Origin: an uncultured Collinsella sp.
GTDB taxonomy: Bacteria; Actinomycetota; Coriobacteriia; Coriobacteriales; Coriobacteriaceae
DNA length: 23,136 bases
Assembly (NCBI GenBank): GCA_937958315.1
Contig: CALFGH010000002.1
Coordinates: 1 to 23,136, forward strand
Direction of reading: 5' to 3'
Shown: positions 15,431 through 22,917 of the stretch, one piece after another
Layout: every line of letters begins with the position of its first letter
How positions within the stretch are numbered: the first letter of the stretch is position 1
Position numbers and translations under genes: made by a program
Notes under the pieces: model-generated
What the model saw: only the letters and a program-made list of their open reading frames with translations
Told to the model about the DNA's origin: nothing
The model's database searches: none

Positions 15431-16504
15431 ATGCTTAACTTTACCGTCGGTCCGGTGATGTCCGATTCCGAGGTGCTTCGCCTTGGCTCTGAACAGGTTC
15501 CGTATTTTAGAACGCCTGAGTTTTCTGACGTGATGCTGCAGAACGAGCGGCTATTTCTTCAGTTTATTGATGCGCCCGAGAATTCTCGAGCGGTGTTTAT
15601 TACAGGCTCGGGTACCGCATCGCTCGAGGCGGCGGTTGCCAATACGTTGTCGCCAAAAGATAAGGCCCTTGTTGTGGTTGGAGGCAGTTTTGGCGAGCGC
15701 TTCTCCAAGCTCTGCGATATCCATGGGGTTCCCCATGACGATATCGTTTTGCCCTTTGGAACTACGTTGACGCAGGAAATCTTGAGTCAGTATGATCAAA
15801 AAGGCTACACGGCACTCCTGGTCAATGTTCATGAAACCTCAACGGGTGTTCTGTACGACGCCTCCATGCTTGCAGATTTTTGCAAGCGAAATAATGCTCT
15901 GTACATCATGGATGCCATCAGTGCCTTTTTGGCCGACCCTCTGAACATGGGCGAGCTTGGTGTCGATGTGTTTATTACGGGTTCGCAAAAGGCTCTTGCG
16001 TGCCCGCCGGGCGTTTCGCTCATTGCTCTTTCGCCTCGGGCGATCGACCGCGTAAATTCCAACGATCCGGGCTGTATGTATCTTGACCTTCGCTCTGCTC
16101 TTAAGAACGGCGAGCGTGGGCAGACTCCGTTTACTCCTGCTGTGGGAACGCTCCTGCAGATTAATAAGCGTCTCAATTTGATTGCTGATAACGGTGGCCC
16201 CTCTGCTGAGATTGACCGCGTCGCCTCCCTGGCCCATGATTTTAGGTCTCGCATTGCGGATATGCCTTTTGAGCAGGTTTCCCCCGCACCCTCAAATGCT
16301 GTGACCGTTCTTAAGCCTCTGCATGTTTCCGCGCGCGATGTTTTTACAACCCTTAAGGATCGTTATAGCATTTGGGTCTGCCCCAACGGCGGTGATCTTG
16401 CTGATGTTATCTTCCGCGTCGGTCATATCGGATGTCTTTCAATTGAAGACAATACAGTGCTGATCGTTGCTCTTAAGGATATGCTCTCAAAGGGGCTTTT
16501 GTAG
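15431..16504 (+). CDS. Class V PLP-dependent aminotransferase (AGT/PhnW-like)
   Basis: A 357-residue fold-type I aminotransferase. FTVGP at the N-terminus, FITGSGTAS (phosphate-binding), MDAISAF with the PLP-contacting D161, and GSQKAL with the Schiff-base K187 identify the alanine-glyoxylate/serine-pyruvate and 2-aminoethylphosphonate (AEP) transaminase group. Such enzymes interconvert small aldehydes or ketones and amines. No phosphonate-forming genes (PEP mutase, phosphonopyruvate decarboxylase) are in the window, so an AEP role is not supported here. The neighbours suggest it aminates a small phospho-alcohol precursor or its CDP form. The start has only a weak GGTTGGTGTG ahead. It lies 45 bases after the glycosyltransferase and 20 bases before the fusion gene. 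Confidence 0.87.
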   Translation: MLNFTVGPVMSDSEVLRLGSEQVPYFRTPEFSDVMLQNERLFLQFIDAPENSRAVFITGSGTASLEAAVANTLSPKDKALVVVGGSFGERFSKLCDIHGVPHDDIVLPFGTTLTQEILSQYDQKGYTALLVNVHETSTGVLYDASMLADFCKRNNALYIMDAISAFLADPLNMGELGVDVFITGSQKALACPPGVSLIALSPRAIDRVNSNDPGCMYLDLRSALKNGERGQTPFTPAVGTLLQINKRLNLIADNGGPSAEIDRVASLAHDFRSRIADMPFEQVSPAPSNAVTVLKPLHVSARDVFTTLKDRYSIWVCPNGGDLADVIFRVGHIGCLSIEDNTVLIVALKDMLSKGLL

Positions 16505-16524
16505 GGCGGTGGGATAGAGTCACT

Positions 16525-17844
16525 ATGGTTAAAGTCATTACATATGGCACGTACGACATGCTTCACTATGGTCATATTCGACTGTTGGAGCGGGCGCGTG
16601 AGCTAGGTGATTACCTTATCGTTGGCGTTACCGCCGATGACTTCGATCGTGCCCGTGGAAAAATCAACGTGGAACAGCCTTTGGCAGAGCGCATGGAAGC
16701 CGTTCGAGCTACCGGCTTAGCTGATGAGATCATTGTTGAGGAGTACGAGGGCCAGAAAATCGACGATATCCGTAGGTACAATATCGATATATTCACCGTT
16801 GGCTCTGACTGGCAGGGTCATTTTGACTACCTCAACGAATACTGCAAGGTTGTGTATCTCGATCGCACTGCAGGTATATCTAGTTCCGAGATCCGAAGCA
16901 AAAAGCAAGCTCTCAAAATGGCATTTGTTGGATCAGGCCCAGTGCTTGATAAGTATATTGCGGAGAGCTCTTTTGTTAACGGGATGAAAGAAGCTGGTCG
17001 GCTCGTTATTTCGAGAGTAACGGATGCCTCGAGCCAGGACTATGAACATATTCTCGCTCAGAGTGATGCGGTATTCCTCGCCACTCATCCCGACGGCCAC
17101 TATCAAGAGATTTTTTCTGCCTTACATCGCGGTGTTCACGTTTTATGTGAGTCTCCTATTGCCAAAACTGAAGATGAGGCTCGTTGCCTGCAGAAAATTG
17201 CCCAAGAACGTGGTCTTGTATTAATGGATGCCATTAAAACTGCCCATGCGATGGCGTACGCACGTCTTCTCCTGCTAGCAAAGGCCGGAACGGTCGGAAG
17301 GATTGTGTCTGTTGATGCTACTTGCACTGGAATGAGTGGTTTTCGATCCCATTGTACTGATGGCGATGCCGTGCAAGGCGCGATGGATTATTGGGCTCCT
17401 ACTGCAGTTCTTCCTATCGTCCAGCTTCTTGGAGACTCCTTTGCGTCGGAGAGCTATGTTTCCTTTACCGACGCCGCTCAAAAAGGCGTTGATATGTTTG
17501 TACGCGGTTCGTTTGAATATCCCAACGCAGTGGCTTCATTTAAAGTGGGGCGTACAGTTAAATCTGAGGGCGAGTTAATCATCTCTGGAACGGAGGGGTA
17601 TATCTATGTTCCGGCTCCATGGTGGAAAACTGATTATTTTGAAGTTAGGCGTGAGAATCCCGATAATAACAGGCGTTATTTTTTTCAGCTTGACGGTGAA
17701 GGTATTCGTAATCAGCTTGCTGCTTTTTCTCGTGCCGTCGAGCGCGGTGCCCGCATGCCCGGAGTAACCCTTGACGAGTCAATCGCGATAGCTCGAATTT
17801 TTGAGCATTTTTGTTGTGCTCGCTTTACGAAGACCATCAATTAA
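16525..17844 (+). CDS. Fusion protein: TagD-like cytidylyltransferase plus Gfo/Idh/MocA-like domain
   Basis: A 439-residue two-domain protein. Residues 1-125 are a glycerol-3-phosphate-type cytidylyltransferase: GTYDMLHYGHI at 8-18 with the HxxH pair H14/H17, and RTAGISSSEIR at 114-124 matching TagD's RTEGIST signature. It would form a CDP-alcohol from CTP. From about residue 131 a Gfo/Idh/MocA-like oxidoreductase begins with a Rossmann strand MAFVGSGP. The family's EKP motif reads E209-S210-P211, so the conserved Lys is missing. DAIKTAH at 235-241 follows. The second half may have altered chemistry or only bind substrate. Both domains are full length and the join has no stop or frameshift. 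The gene sits between the aminotransferase and the first LicD gene. I do not know a characterised protein with this fusion. Confidence 0.87.
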   Translation: MVKVITYGTYDMLHYGHIRLLERARELGDYLIVGVTADDFDRARGKINVEQPLAERMEAVRATGLADEIIVEEYEGQKIDDIRRYNIDIFTVGSDWQGHFDYLNEYCKVVYLDRTAGISSSEIRSKKQALKMAFVGSGPVLDKYIAESSFVNGMKEAGRLVISRVTDASSQDYEHILAQSDAVFLATHPDGHYQEIFSALHRGVHVLCESPIAKTEDEARCLQKIAQERGLVLMDAIKTAHAMAYARLLLLAKAGTVGRIVSVDATCTGMSGFRSHCTDGDAVQGAMDYWAPTAVLPIVQLLGDSFASESYVSFTDAAQKGVDMFVRGSFEYPNAVASFKVGRTVKSEGELIISGTEGYIYVPAPWWKTDYFEVRRENPDNNRRYFFQLDGEGIRNQLAAFSRAVERGARMPGVTLDESIAIARIFEHFCCARFTKTIN

Positions 17845-17885
17845 TGTGTATAGTTACCGCTACTTTTTAGCATCATGGAGCAAAA

Positions 17886-18755
17886 TTGATTTCTAAATGT
17901 TATGACAGCGAGACCCTTGAGAAGGTCCATAAGATCAATCTCTACATTTATCAGGATTTTGCAGATTTATGTGCACGTCATCAGATTAATTATTTTGCAA
18001 TATCCGGTACTGCAATTGGCGCATTGCGTCATCAGGGCTTTATCCCTTGGGATGACGATATTGACATAGCCATGCTGCGTGATGACTACGAGCGATTTGT
18101 AAGATATGCAAAGGTGGAGCTTGCAGACAAGTATTATCTGATGGGTCCCGAGTTTGAGCATAAGTATTACAACCTTAAGCCACATCTGGTTTTAAAGGGC
18201 ACGACGTTCGTGACCAATGAAGCATGGTCTGCGGGATTCAAGCCCGGTTTTTTCCTCGATCTGTTTATCTATGACAATATTCCTGTTGATAAGGGTGAAC
18301 TTGCTAAATACCATCGTCAGTGCAAGTTGTTTACCATTTTATGGTTTGCCTATCATGTTCATTTTGAAAAGTTGCTTGATACTCAGGACACTTTGATGGG
18401 CAAGTCCAAGTATGTTGCAAGTTATCTTATTGGTAATGCACTGCGCTTGATTCCAGGAAGCGAGAAGTGGATATGGGAGAAATACGATGCCCTGTCCAAA
18501 AAGTATAGGGGAAAAACCAAGCGCTATTCCGCTCTTACAGATTACGGCATGACGTACATGTATGTTGACGAGGATGAATTGTATCCCCTGGTTGACATGC
18601 CTTTCGAAAACACGAGCGTGAAGCTTGTGCACGAGTACGAGAAACAAGTTTGCAGGCATATGGGTTCAAATTATATGGAGCTTCCTCCGGTCGAGAAACG
18701 CACGAATCACTTTCCCAAAGAGCTTGATTTTGGACAATATGAAGAGGTGCTTTAG
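17886..18755 (+). CDS. LicD-family phosphotransferase, first copy
   Basis: A 289-residue LicD protein (PF04991). The core is SGTAIGALRHQGFIPWDD (40-57) continuing into the metal-binding acids WDDDID at 55-60, as in nucleotidyltransferase-fold phosphotransferases. LicD enzymes move a phospho-alcohol, classically phosphocholine from CDP-choline, onto a glycan. No LicA- or LicB-like genes are visible, so choline is not implied. The start is TTG at 17886, with GGAG 5 bases upstream; no ATG is better placed. It lies 41 bases after the fusion gene and 2 bases before the second LicD gene, which argues for co-transcription. Confidence 0.9.
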   Translation: MISKCYDSETLEKVHKINLYIYQDFADLCARHQINYFAISGTAIGALRHQGFIPWDDDIDIAMLRDDYERFVRYAKVELADKYYLMGPEFEHKYYNLKPHLVLKGTTFVTNEAWSAGFKPGFFLDLFIYDNIPVDKGELAKYHRQCKLFTILWFAYHVHFEKLLDTQDTLMGKSKYVASYLIGNALRLIPGSEKWIWEKYDALSKKYRGKTKRYSALTDYGMTYMYVDEDELYPLVDMPFENTSVKLVHEYEKQVCRHMGSNYMELPPVEKRTNHFPKELDFGQYEEVL

Positions 18756-18757
18756 CG

Positions 18758-19576
18758 ATGCGATCAATTAATCAGGACGATATCCAGCCTCTTCTCCTTG
18801 ACATGCTTTCTGCGTTTCACGATTATTGCGTACGACATGGGTTAGTATATTTTTTGTCTGATGGAACCTTATTAGGTGCTGTAAGACATAAAGGTTTTAT
18901 CCCGTGGGACGATGATGCAGATGTCTCTATGGTTGACGCTGAATATGACAAGCTCGTTGCACTTGCTAAAGAAGACCCTTACCTTGATTCTTTGAAGCGG
19001 TATAAGTTTCTTTTGCCTGCAGAGTTGCCAAACTTTTATCCCTTTTTAAAAGTCGTTGATACATGCACCGTTGTCTATGAAAAGGATATTGATCGCCAAT
19101 ATTCCATCGGGCTTTGGCTTGATGTATTTCGCCTCTCACACTGCGACGCCGACTTTTCTAAGACCATCGATAAGTATCACCACATAATGAAATTGCGTAA
19201 CCTGAATAAGATTGCTGTTGCTGGTGATTTTTCTACACCGCTATACAAAGCACTGTCACCTTTGCTGACGATGGTAAAAGGAATTATTTCTCTATTTGGC
19301 GCTGCCTGTCCAAATCTCACGTACAAGATGCTCGAGATTGAAAAGTTGATGCCAGACTCTGGCGATAAGCTTATGGATATCACTTGGGCTGATCACGATG
19401 AACACTATTTCGACGCCTCGCTTTGGGATGAGGTCGCCGAGCTCTCATTTTGCGGGAAATCTTTCTACGTGCCCAAGCGGTTCGATGATGTGCTTACCTG
19501 TCAATTCGGCGATTATATGCAGCTGCCTCCGGAGGAAGATAGAGTCCGTCATTCATATGAGGCGTATTACATTTAA
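18758..19576 (+). CDS. LicD-family phosphotransferase, second copy
   Basis: A 272-residue LicD protein. The core is SDGTLLGAVRHKGFIPWDD (34-52) with the acidic site WDDDAD at 50-55. It starts 2 bases after the first LicD stop and has AGAGGTG ahead of the ATG. The two LicD proteins are clearly diverged outside the core, so they probably use different donors or acceptors rather than being a recent duplication. It is the last gene of the operon and is followed by a terminator. Confidence 0.9.
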   Translation: MRSINQDDIQPLLLDMLSAFHDYCVRHGLVYFLSDGTLLGAVRHKGFIPWDDDADVSMVDAEYDKLVALAKEDPYLDSLKRYKFLLPAELPNFYPFLKVVDTCTVVYEKDIDRQYSIGLWLDVFRLSHCDADFSKTIDKYHHIMKLRNLNKIAVAGDFSTPLYKALSPLLTMVKGIISLFGAACPNLTYKMLEIEKLMPDSGDKLMDITWADHDEHYFDASLWDEVAELSFCGKSFYVPKRFDDVLTCQFGDYMQLPPEEDRVRHSYEAYYI

Positions 19577-19605
19577 GGATAGCAATTTCGCTTTATCATA
19601 GTTTG

Positions 19606-19640
19606 GGGTGGCCCGTATTGGGGCCACCCTTCCGCTTTTA
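19606..19640 (+). terminator. Terminator of the LicD operon
   Basis: GGGTGGCCC (19606-19614) pairs perfectly with GGGCCACCC (19621-19629) across a 6-base loop. The tail TTCCGCTTTTA is a modest U-run. It sits in the 116-base gap between this operon and a convergent gene, so it may serve both. Confidence 0.75.
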
Positions 19641-19692
19641 TTGGATAATAGCAAGGTAGGCTAATGTGATAATGTCTAAATGAAGGCAGCCG

Positions 19693-20610
19693 CTAGGAAG
19701 CCAGGGCCGCTAGGGCAAGCCTGAGCATCTTGTTGAGATAATTGATTGAACAGAATAGAAGTTCTGCTGAGTAGGCGGAGGCTTTAAAATATCTGCGTTT
19801 GCCCAAGGACGCCAAAGCGTTGTTGAAGATATCGTTTGCCTTTGAGTAGCGAATGGCTTTTGCTTCTGAGTAGGCAGCATCAACATATATATTGGCTTCT
19901 CGAGGGTCTGCTGCCCGATTTTTTCTGAACTCTTTTGTAATGTAGCGCTGATAGAGATATTGTCGAAAGAGCGATGACCTTGAGATGCTTTCTGAAGTCA
20001 TTCGGTATTTAAGTATCTCTTGGTTGCAGTTTCCAATCCTAAGTCCTGCCATGGATGCGCGGAGTAAAAAGTCGTAGTCTTCGCAGAGGGGGATCTCCCT
20101 GTAGCCCTGGGCGAAAGCGGAGGCTTTGCCAAGCCAGGTGGGATGTGGGACACAGTTATTCCAGCGCAAGGCTCTATTGACGGCATTTGGTGTTATAGGC
20201 GGCTGGGGAATGTCGTAAAGGTAGGTGCCGTTCTCGTCGATAATGCTCATTCGGCCGCCAACAAGATCTAGTTCGTTCGATGTTAGGAACGACAGCTGTG
20301 ATTCGATTCGATTGGGCTCCGAAATATCGTCAGCGTCCATTCGGCAAATATAATTTCCTCTTGCTATGCCGAGTGCCTTGTTCAGAGATTTAACGAGACC
20401 TAGGTTATATTCATTTTCAATTACTGTAATCCTATTATCCTCGATTTGTTTTTGGTATGCGAGGTCTTTTACCGGCTTATTATCTGGGCAGTCGATAACA
20501 ATTAAAAATTCAAAATCGCAATAGGTTTGGTGAAGAACTGAGTCAATAGATGCCTCTACGAGGGCTGCATTTTCTTTATATGTTGACATAATGACAGAGA
20601 TGTTAGGCAT
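19693..20610 (-). CDS. Family 2 glycosyltransferase
   Basis: A 305-residue GT2 protein with ISVIMSTYKENAALVEASI near residues 4-22, the metal site RMDADD at 90-95, and CEDYDFLLR in the acceptor region. This resembles the GT2 enzymes of capsule loci that end in a short hydrophobic tail. The ATG at 20610 is preferred: it has AGAGAG about 5 bases ahead and begins exactly where the family normally starts. A frame from 20742 would add 44 residues with no family resemblance and no ribosome-binding site. It is transcribed towards the LicD operon terminator and divergently from the acyltransferase at 20781. Confidence 0.87.
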   Translation of the reverse strand: MPNISVIMSTYKENAALVEASIDSVLHQTYCDFEFLIVIDCPDNKPVKDLAYQKQIEDNRITVIENEYNLGLVKSLNKALGIARGNYICRMDADDISEPNRIESQLSFLTSNELDLVGGRMSIIDENGTYLYDIPQPPITPNAVNRALRWNNCVPHPTWLGKASAFAQGYREIPLCEDYDFLLRASMAGLRIGNCNQEILKYRMTSESISRSSLFRQYLYQRYITKEFRKNRAADPREANIYVDAAYSEAKAIRYSKANDIFNNALASLGKRRYFKASAYSAELLFCSINYLNKMLRLALAALAS

Positions 20611-20780
20611 AATGCTCTCTTTGACGCTTGAACTTGCAGTGCTTGTGAGTCTTGAATGACCGCTTGAGCAATGTTTATTATAGGCTTCGCCGCACTTGGT
20701 TGCTATGTACGCCGATAGGGGGTCTATCTCTATCGTATTCATATGCTATTTAATAAGTTAAAAGATTGGTTGGTGTGTTA

Positions 20781-21800
20781 ATGCCTTCTGCGATACGTGG
20801 AAACTACGATTCGATTGATCTGGCAAAATTTGTTTTGAGCATCTTTGTCGTCGCAATTCATGTTCGACCATTTGACGCATATTCAGCATATTTCCGTCCT
20901 GTCCTCAGAACGGCTGTTCCGCTCTTTTTTCTAATCACGTCTTATTTTTTCTTCGTCCGGCATAAGAGCCTGTCTTGTCTGGATGAAAAGGTCGCCCATA
21001 TAGAGCGTCATGTTTCTCGAAATCTACGTTTATATCTGTTTTGGATGACAGTATTTCTGATTCCTACCATTAGGTATAGACAGTGGTTTGCGAATGGTGT
21101 GCTTAATGGGTTTGCTTTGTGGATTAGGTCGTTTTTTGTGGGCAGTACCTTTATTGCTTCATGGTTTATTATGGCAGCCGTTATTGCAACAGTTTTGGTA
21201 ACTGTCCTCTCGCGATATCTTTCGAATACCACGATGCTTCTATTGTCTTTGATACCTTTTGGTGCATGTTGCCTTATGAGCGGTTACGGTAATACTGCAT
21301 TTATGCAGGCTCATATTGGCGTATTTTCCCAATCATATGGGTTCGACTATAACAATTTTTGGGTTGCTCTGTTTTGGGTTGTAGTTGGGAAAATGCTTGC
21401 AGAACTTCCGCCTGATAAGGTTCCGAAACCCAAAGAACTCGTTATATTAAGTGCCTTTGGCATTGTCTTGCTCTATTGTGAGCAATATCTAATTATGTCA
21501 CGGGGCTGGGCTGTTGCAGACGACTGTTATTTTACGCTGCCGTTTTTCTGCATTCCTGTATTTCTACTGCTGCTTAGTTGTGATGCTCAAATTGAGCATA
21601 CGAGGTTTTTACGCTGTGCGAGCACGGTGACATTTTGTTTACATGCAAACCTGCAGTTCATTTTGATAAGTTACTTTGGGTGTCGCGTTACTCAAACCAC
21701 GATGTTTGTAGTTGTGCTTATCGCATCGTGGCTCCTTACGTTTCTTATCCTTAAACTGGAGAAATTGCCACATTTAAGCTGGCTAAGGTATAGTCATTAA
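20781..21800 (+). CDS. Membrane acyltransferase (acyltransferase 3 family), second copy
   Basis: A 339-residue polytopic protein with about ten helices. The first helix runs SIDLAKFVLSIFVVAIHVRPF, with the probable active-site His at 27, followed by RTAVPLFFLITSYFFF. This is the acyltransferase 3 signature. Such enzymes O-acylate sugars outside the membrane. It is not close to the acyltransferase at 9799-10902 beyond the fold. ATG 20781 is chosen over TTG 20766, which lies 15 bases upstream without a ribosome-binding site. The weak GGTTGGTGTG ahead resembles the site before the aminotransferase gene. It is followed after 50 bases by the GT2/DUF2304 pair. Confidence 0.82.
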   Translation: MPSAIRGNYDSIDLAKFVLSIFVVAIHVRPFDAYSAYFRPVLRTAVPLFFLITSYFFFVRHKSLSCLDEKVAHIERHVSRNLRLYLFWMTVFLIPTIRYRQWFANGVLNGFALWIRSFFVGSTFIASWFIMAAVIATVLVTVLSRYLSNTTMLLLSLIPFGACCLMSGYGNTAFMQAHIGVFSQSYGFDYNNFWVALFWVVVGKMLAELPPDKVPKPKELVILSAFGIVLLYCEQYLIMSRGWAVADDCYFTLPFFCIPVFLLLLSCDAQIEHTRFLRCASTVTFCLHANLQFILISYFGCRVTQTTMFVVVLIASWLLTFLILKLEKLPHLSWLRYSH

Positions 21801-21850
21801 ATATTCGCTATCATGGATACATTATTAGACAAATATTGTGAGAGCTAGTT

Positions 21851-22552
21851 TTGAAGACGCTAATCATTATTCCTGCCTACAACGAGGAGGCATCTCTGGG
21901 TATTACGGTTGCCAAGTTGACCGCTGCCGTTCCCGATGTTGACTACTTGGTCGTTAACGACGGTTCCAGCGATGGAACTGTTCAAATTTGCCGCGATAAC
22001 GGCTATCCGTTTTTGGATCTGCCCTGCAACCTTGGACTTGCCGGCGCATTTCAGGCGGGCATTAAATACGCTTATCGTCATGGCTATGATTGCGCTATTC
22101 AGTTTGATGCTGATGGCCAGCATTTGCCGCAGTATATTCATGATCTTGTGCAAGCGCTCCAGACATGTGATATCGCGATCGGTTCGCGATTCGTCGATCA
22201 GTCTAAGGGCAGCTCGCTGCGCATGTTTGGCAGCAATATCATCCAGGGCGCCATTAAGCTCACGACTGGTCAGGTTATTCACGACCCCACGTCGGGTATG
22301 CGTGCTTTTAACAAGCGCATGATCAAGCTTCTCGCACTTGGGCTCAACATGGGTCCCGAGCCCGATACTGTTTCATACCTTATTCGTGCCGCCCATGCCA
22401 AAGTTGTCGAAGTGCCGGTTCAGATGGCCGAGCGCGAGGCGGGGGAGAGCTACTTTAACTGGAAGTCGTCCGTCAAGTATATGCTTCGCATGACTTTATC
22501 TATTCTGTTTATCCAGTTCTTCCGTAAAAGCTTGGAGGGCGATGCTGCATGA
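21851..22552 (+). CDS. Family 2 glycosyltransferase, polyprenyl-phosphate sugar synthase type (GacI-like)
   Basis: A 233-residue GT2 protein of the dolichol-/undecaprenyl-phosphate sugar synthase class: IIIPAYNEEASL at 5-16, VVNDGSSDGT at 34-43 and the metal site DADGQH at 86-91. It overlaps by 4 bases a DUF2304 gene. In Streptococcus pyogenes the pair GacI/GacJ has this same composition; GacI makes GlcNAc-phosphoryl-undecaprenol and GacJ, a small membrane protein, stimulates it. The same job is likely here but the sugar is unproven. The start is TTG 21851, with GAGAG upstream; the first residues MKTLIII are the usual family start. There is a single amphipathic C-terminal region rather than a full membrane anchor. 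Confidence 0.87.
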   Translation: MKTLIIIPAYNEEASLGITVAKLTAAVPDVDYLVVNDGSSDGTVQICRDNGYPFLDLPCNLGLAGAFQAGIKYAYRHGYDCAIQFDADGQHLPQYIHDLVQALQTCDIAIGSRFVDQSKGSSLRMFGSNIIQGAIKLTTGQVIHDPTSGMRAFNKRMIKLLALGLNMGPEPDTVSYLIRAAHAKVVEVPVQMAEREAGESYFNWKSSVKYMLRMTLSILFIQFFRKSLEGDAA

Positions 22553-22914
22553 CGCTGCCGCTTCGTATTACGCTGTTTGCAGCGTCCTTGCTCACGTTTG
22601 GTTATATGACCATTAAGATTCGCGATTCAAAAATGCGTCTTGAAGACTCTTTGTTCTGGTTCTGCTTCTCGGCCCTGCTGCTGCTTGCCAGTATTTTTCC
22701 TCAGGTGTTTTTCTGGCTTTCGAATCTCGTTGGCACCATGTCGCCTTCGAACTTCGTGTTCCTGTTCTTCATCTTTGTCTTGCTCATTGTCTGCTTTAGG
22801 CTGAGCGTTCGTCTTTCTCAGCTCGATACAAAGCTTCGCGAGCTTACCCAGCAGTTGGCGATAGAAAAGTTTGAACGTCATCACAACGACGAGAGCCATT
22901 CGAAAAGAGGCTAA
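22549..22914 (+). CDS. DUF2304 small membrane protein (GacJ-like)
   Basis: A 121-residue protein with three hydrophobic segments and a charged C-terminal tail rich in Arg, Glu and His. The sequence KMRLEDSLFW near residue 25 is characteristic of DUF2304. It starts inside the stop of the preceding GT2 gene (ATGA overlap), so translation is coupled. Family knowledge from streptococcal GacJ says such proteins bind the polyprenyl-phosphate GT2 and raise its activity at the membrane. The next gene starts 3 bases after its stop. Confidence 0.87.
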   Translation: MTLPLRITLFAASLLTFGYMTIKIRDSKMRLEDSLFWFCFSALLLLASIFPQVFFWLSNLVGTMSPSNFVFLFFIFVLLIVCFRLSVRLSQLDTKLRELTQQLAIEKFERHHNDESHSKRG

Positions 22915-22917
22915 TTC

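Noticed and set aside
15431..19576. Phosphonate (AEP) tailoring system of the PntC type
   Set aside because: No PEP mutase or phosphonopyruvate decarboxylase is visible, and the cytidylyltransferase is fused to an oxidoreductase-like domain, not to the aminotransferase.
17886..19576. Classical phosphocholine decoration (lic operon)
   Set aside because: No choline kinase, choline permease or LicC-type enzyme is present in the window; LicD alone does not define the substrate.
15413..20778. 12-base match TTGGTTGGTGTG ahead of the aminotransferase and the second acyltransferase
   Set aside because: Within chance expectation for this length; at most a shared weak ribosome-binding region.
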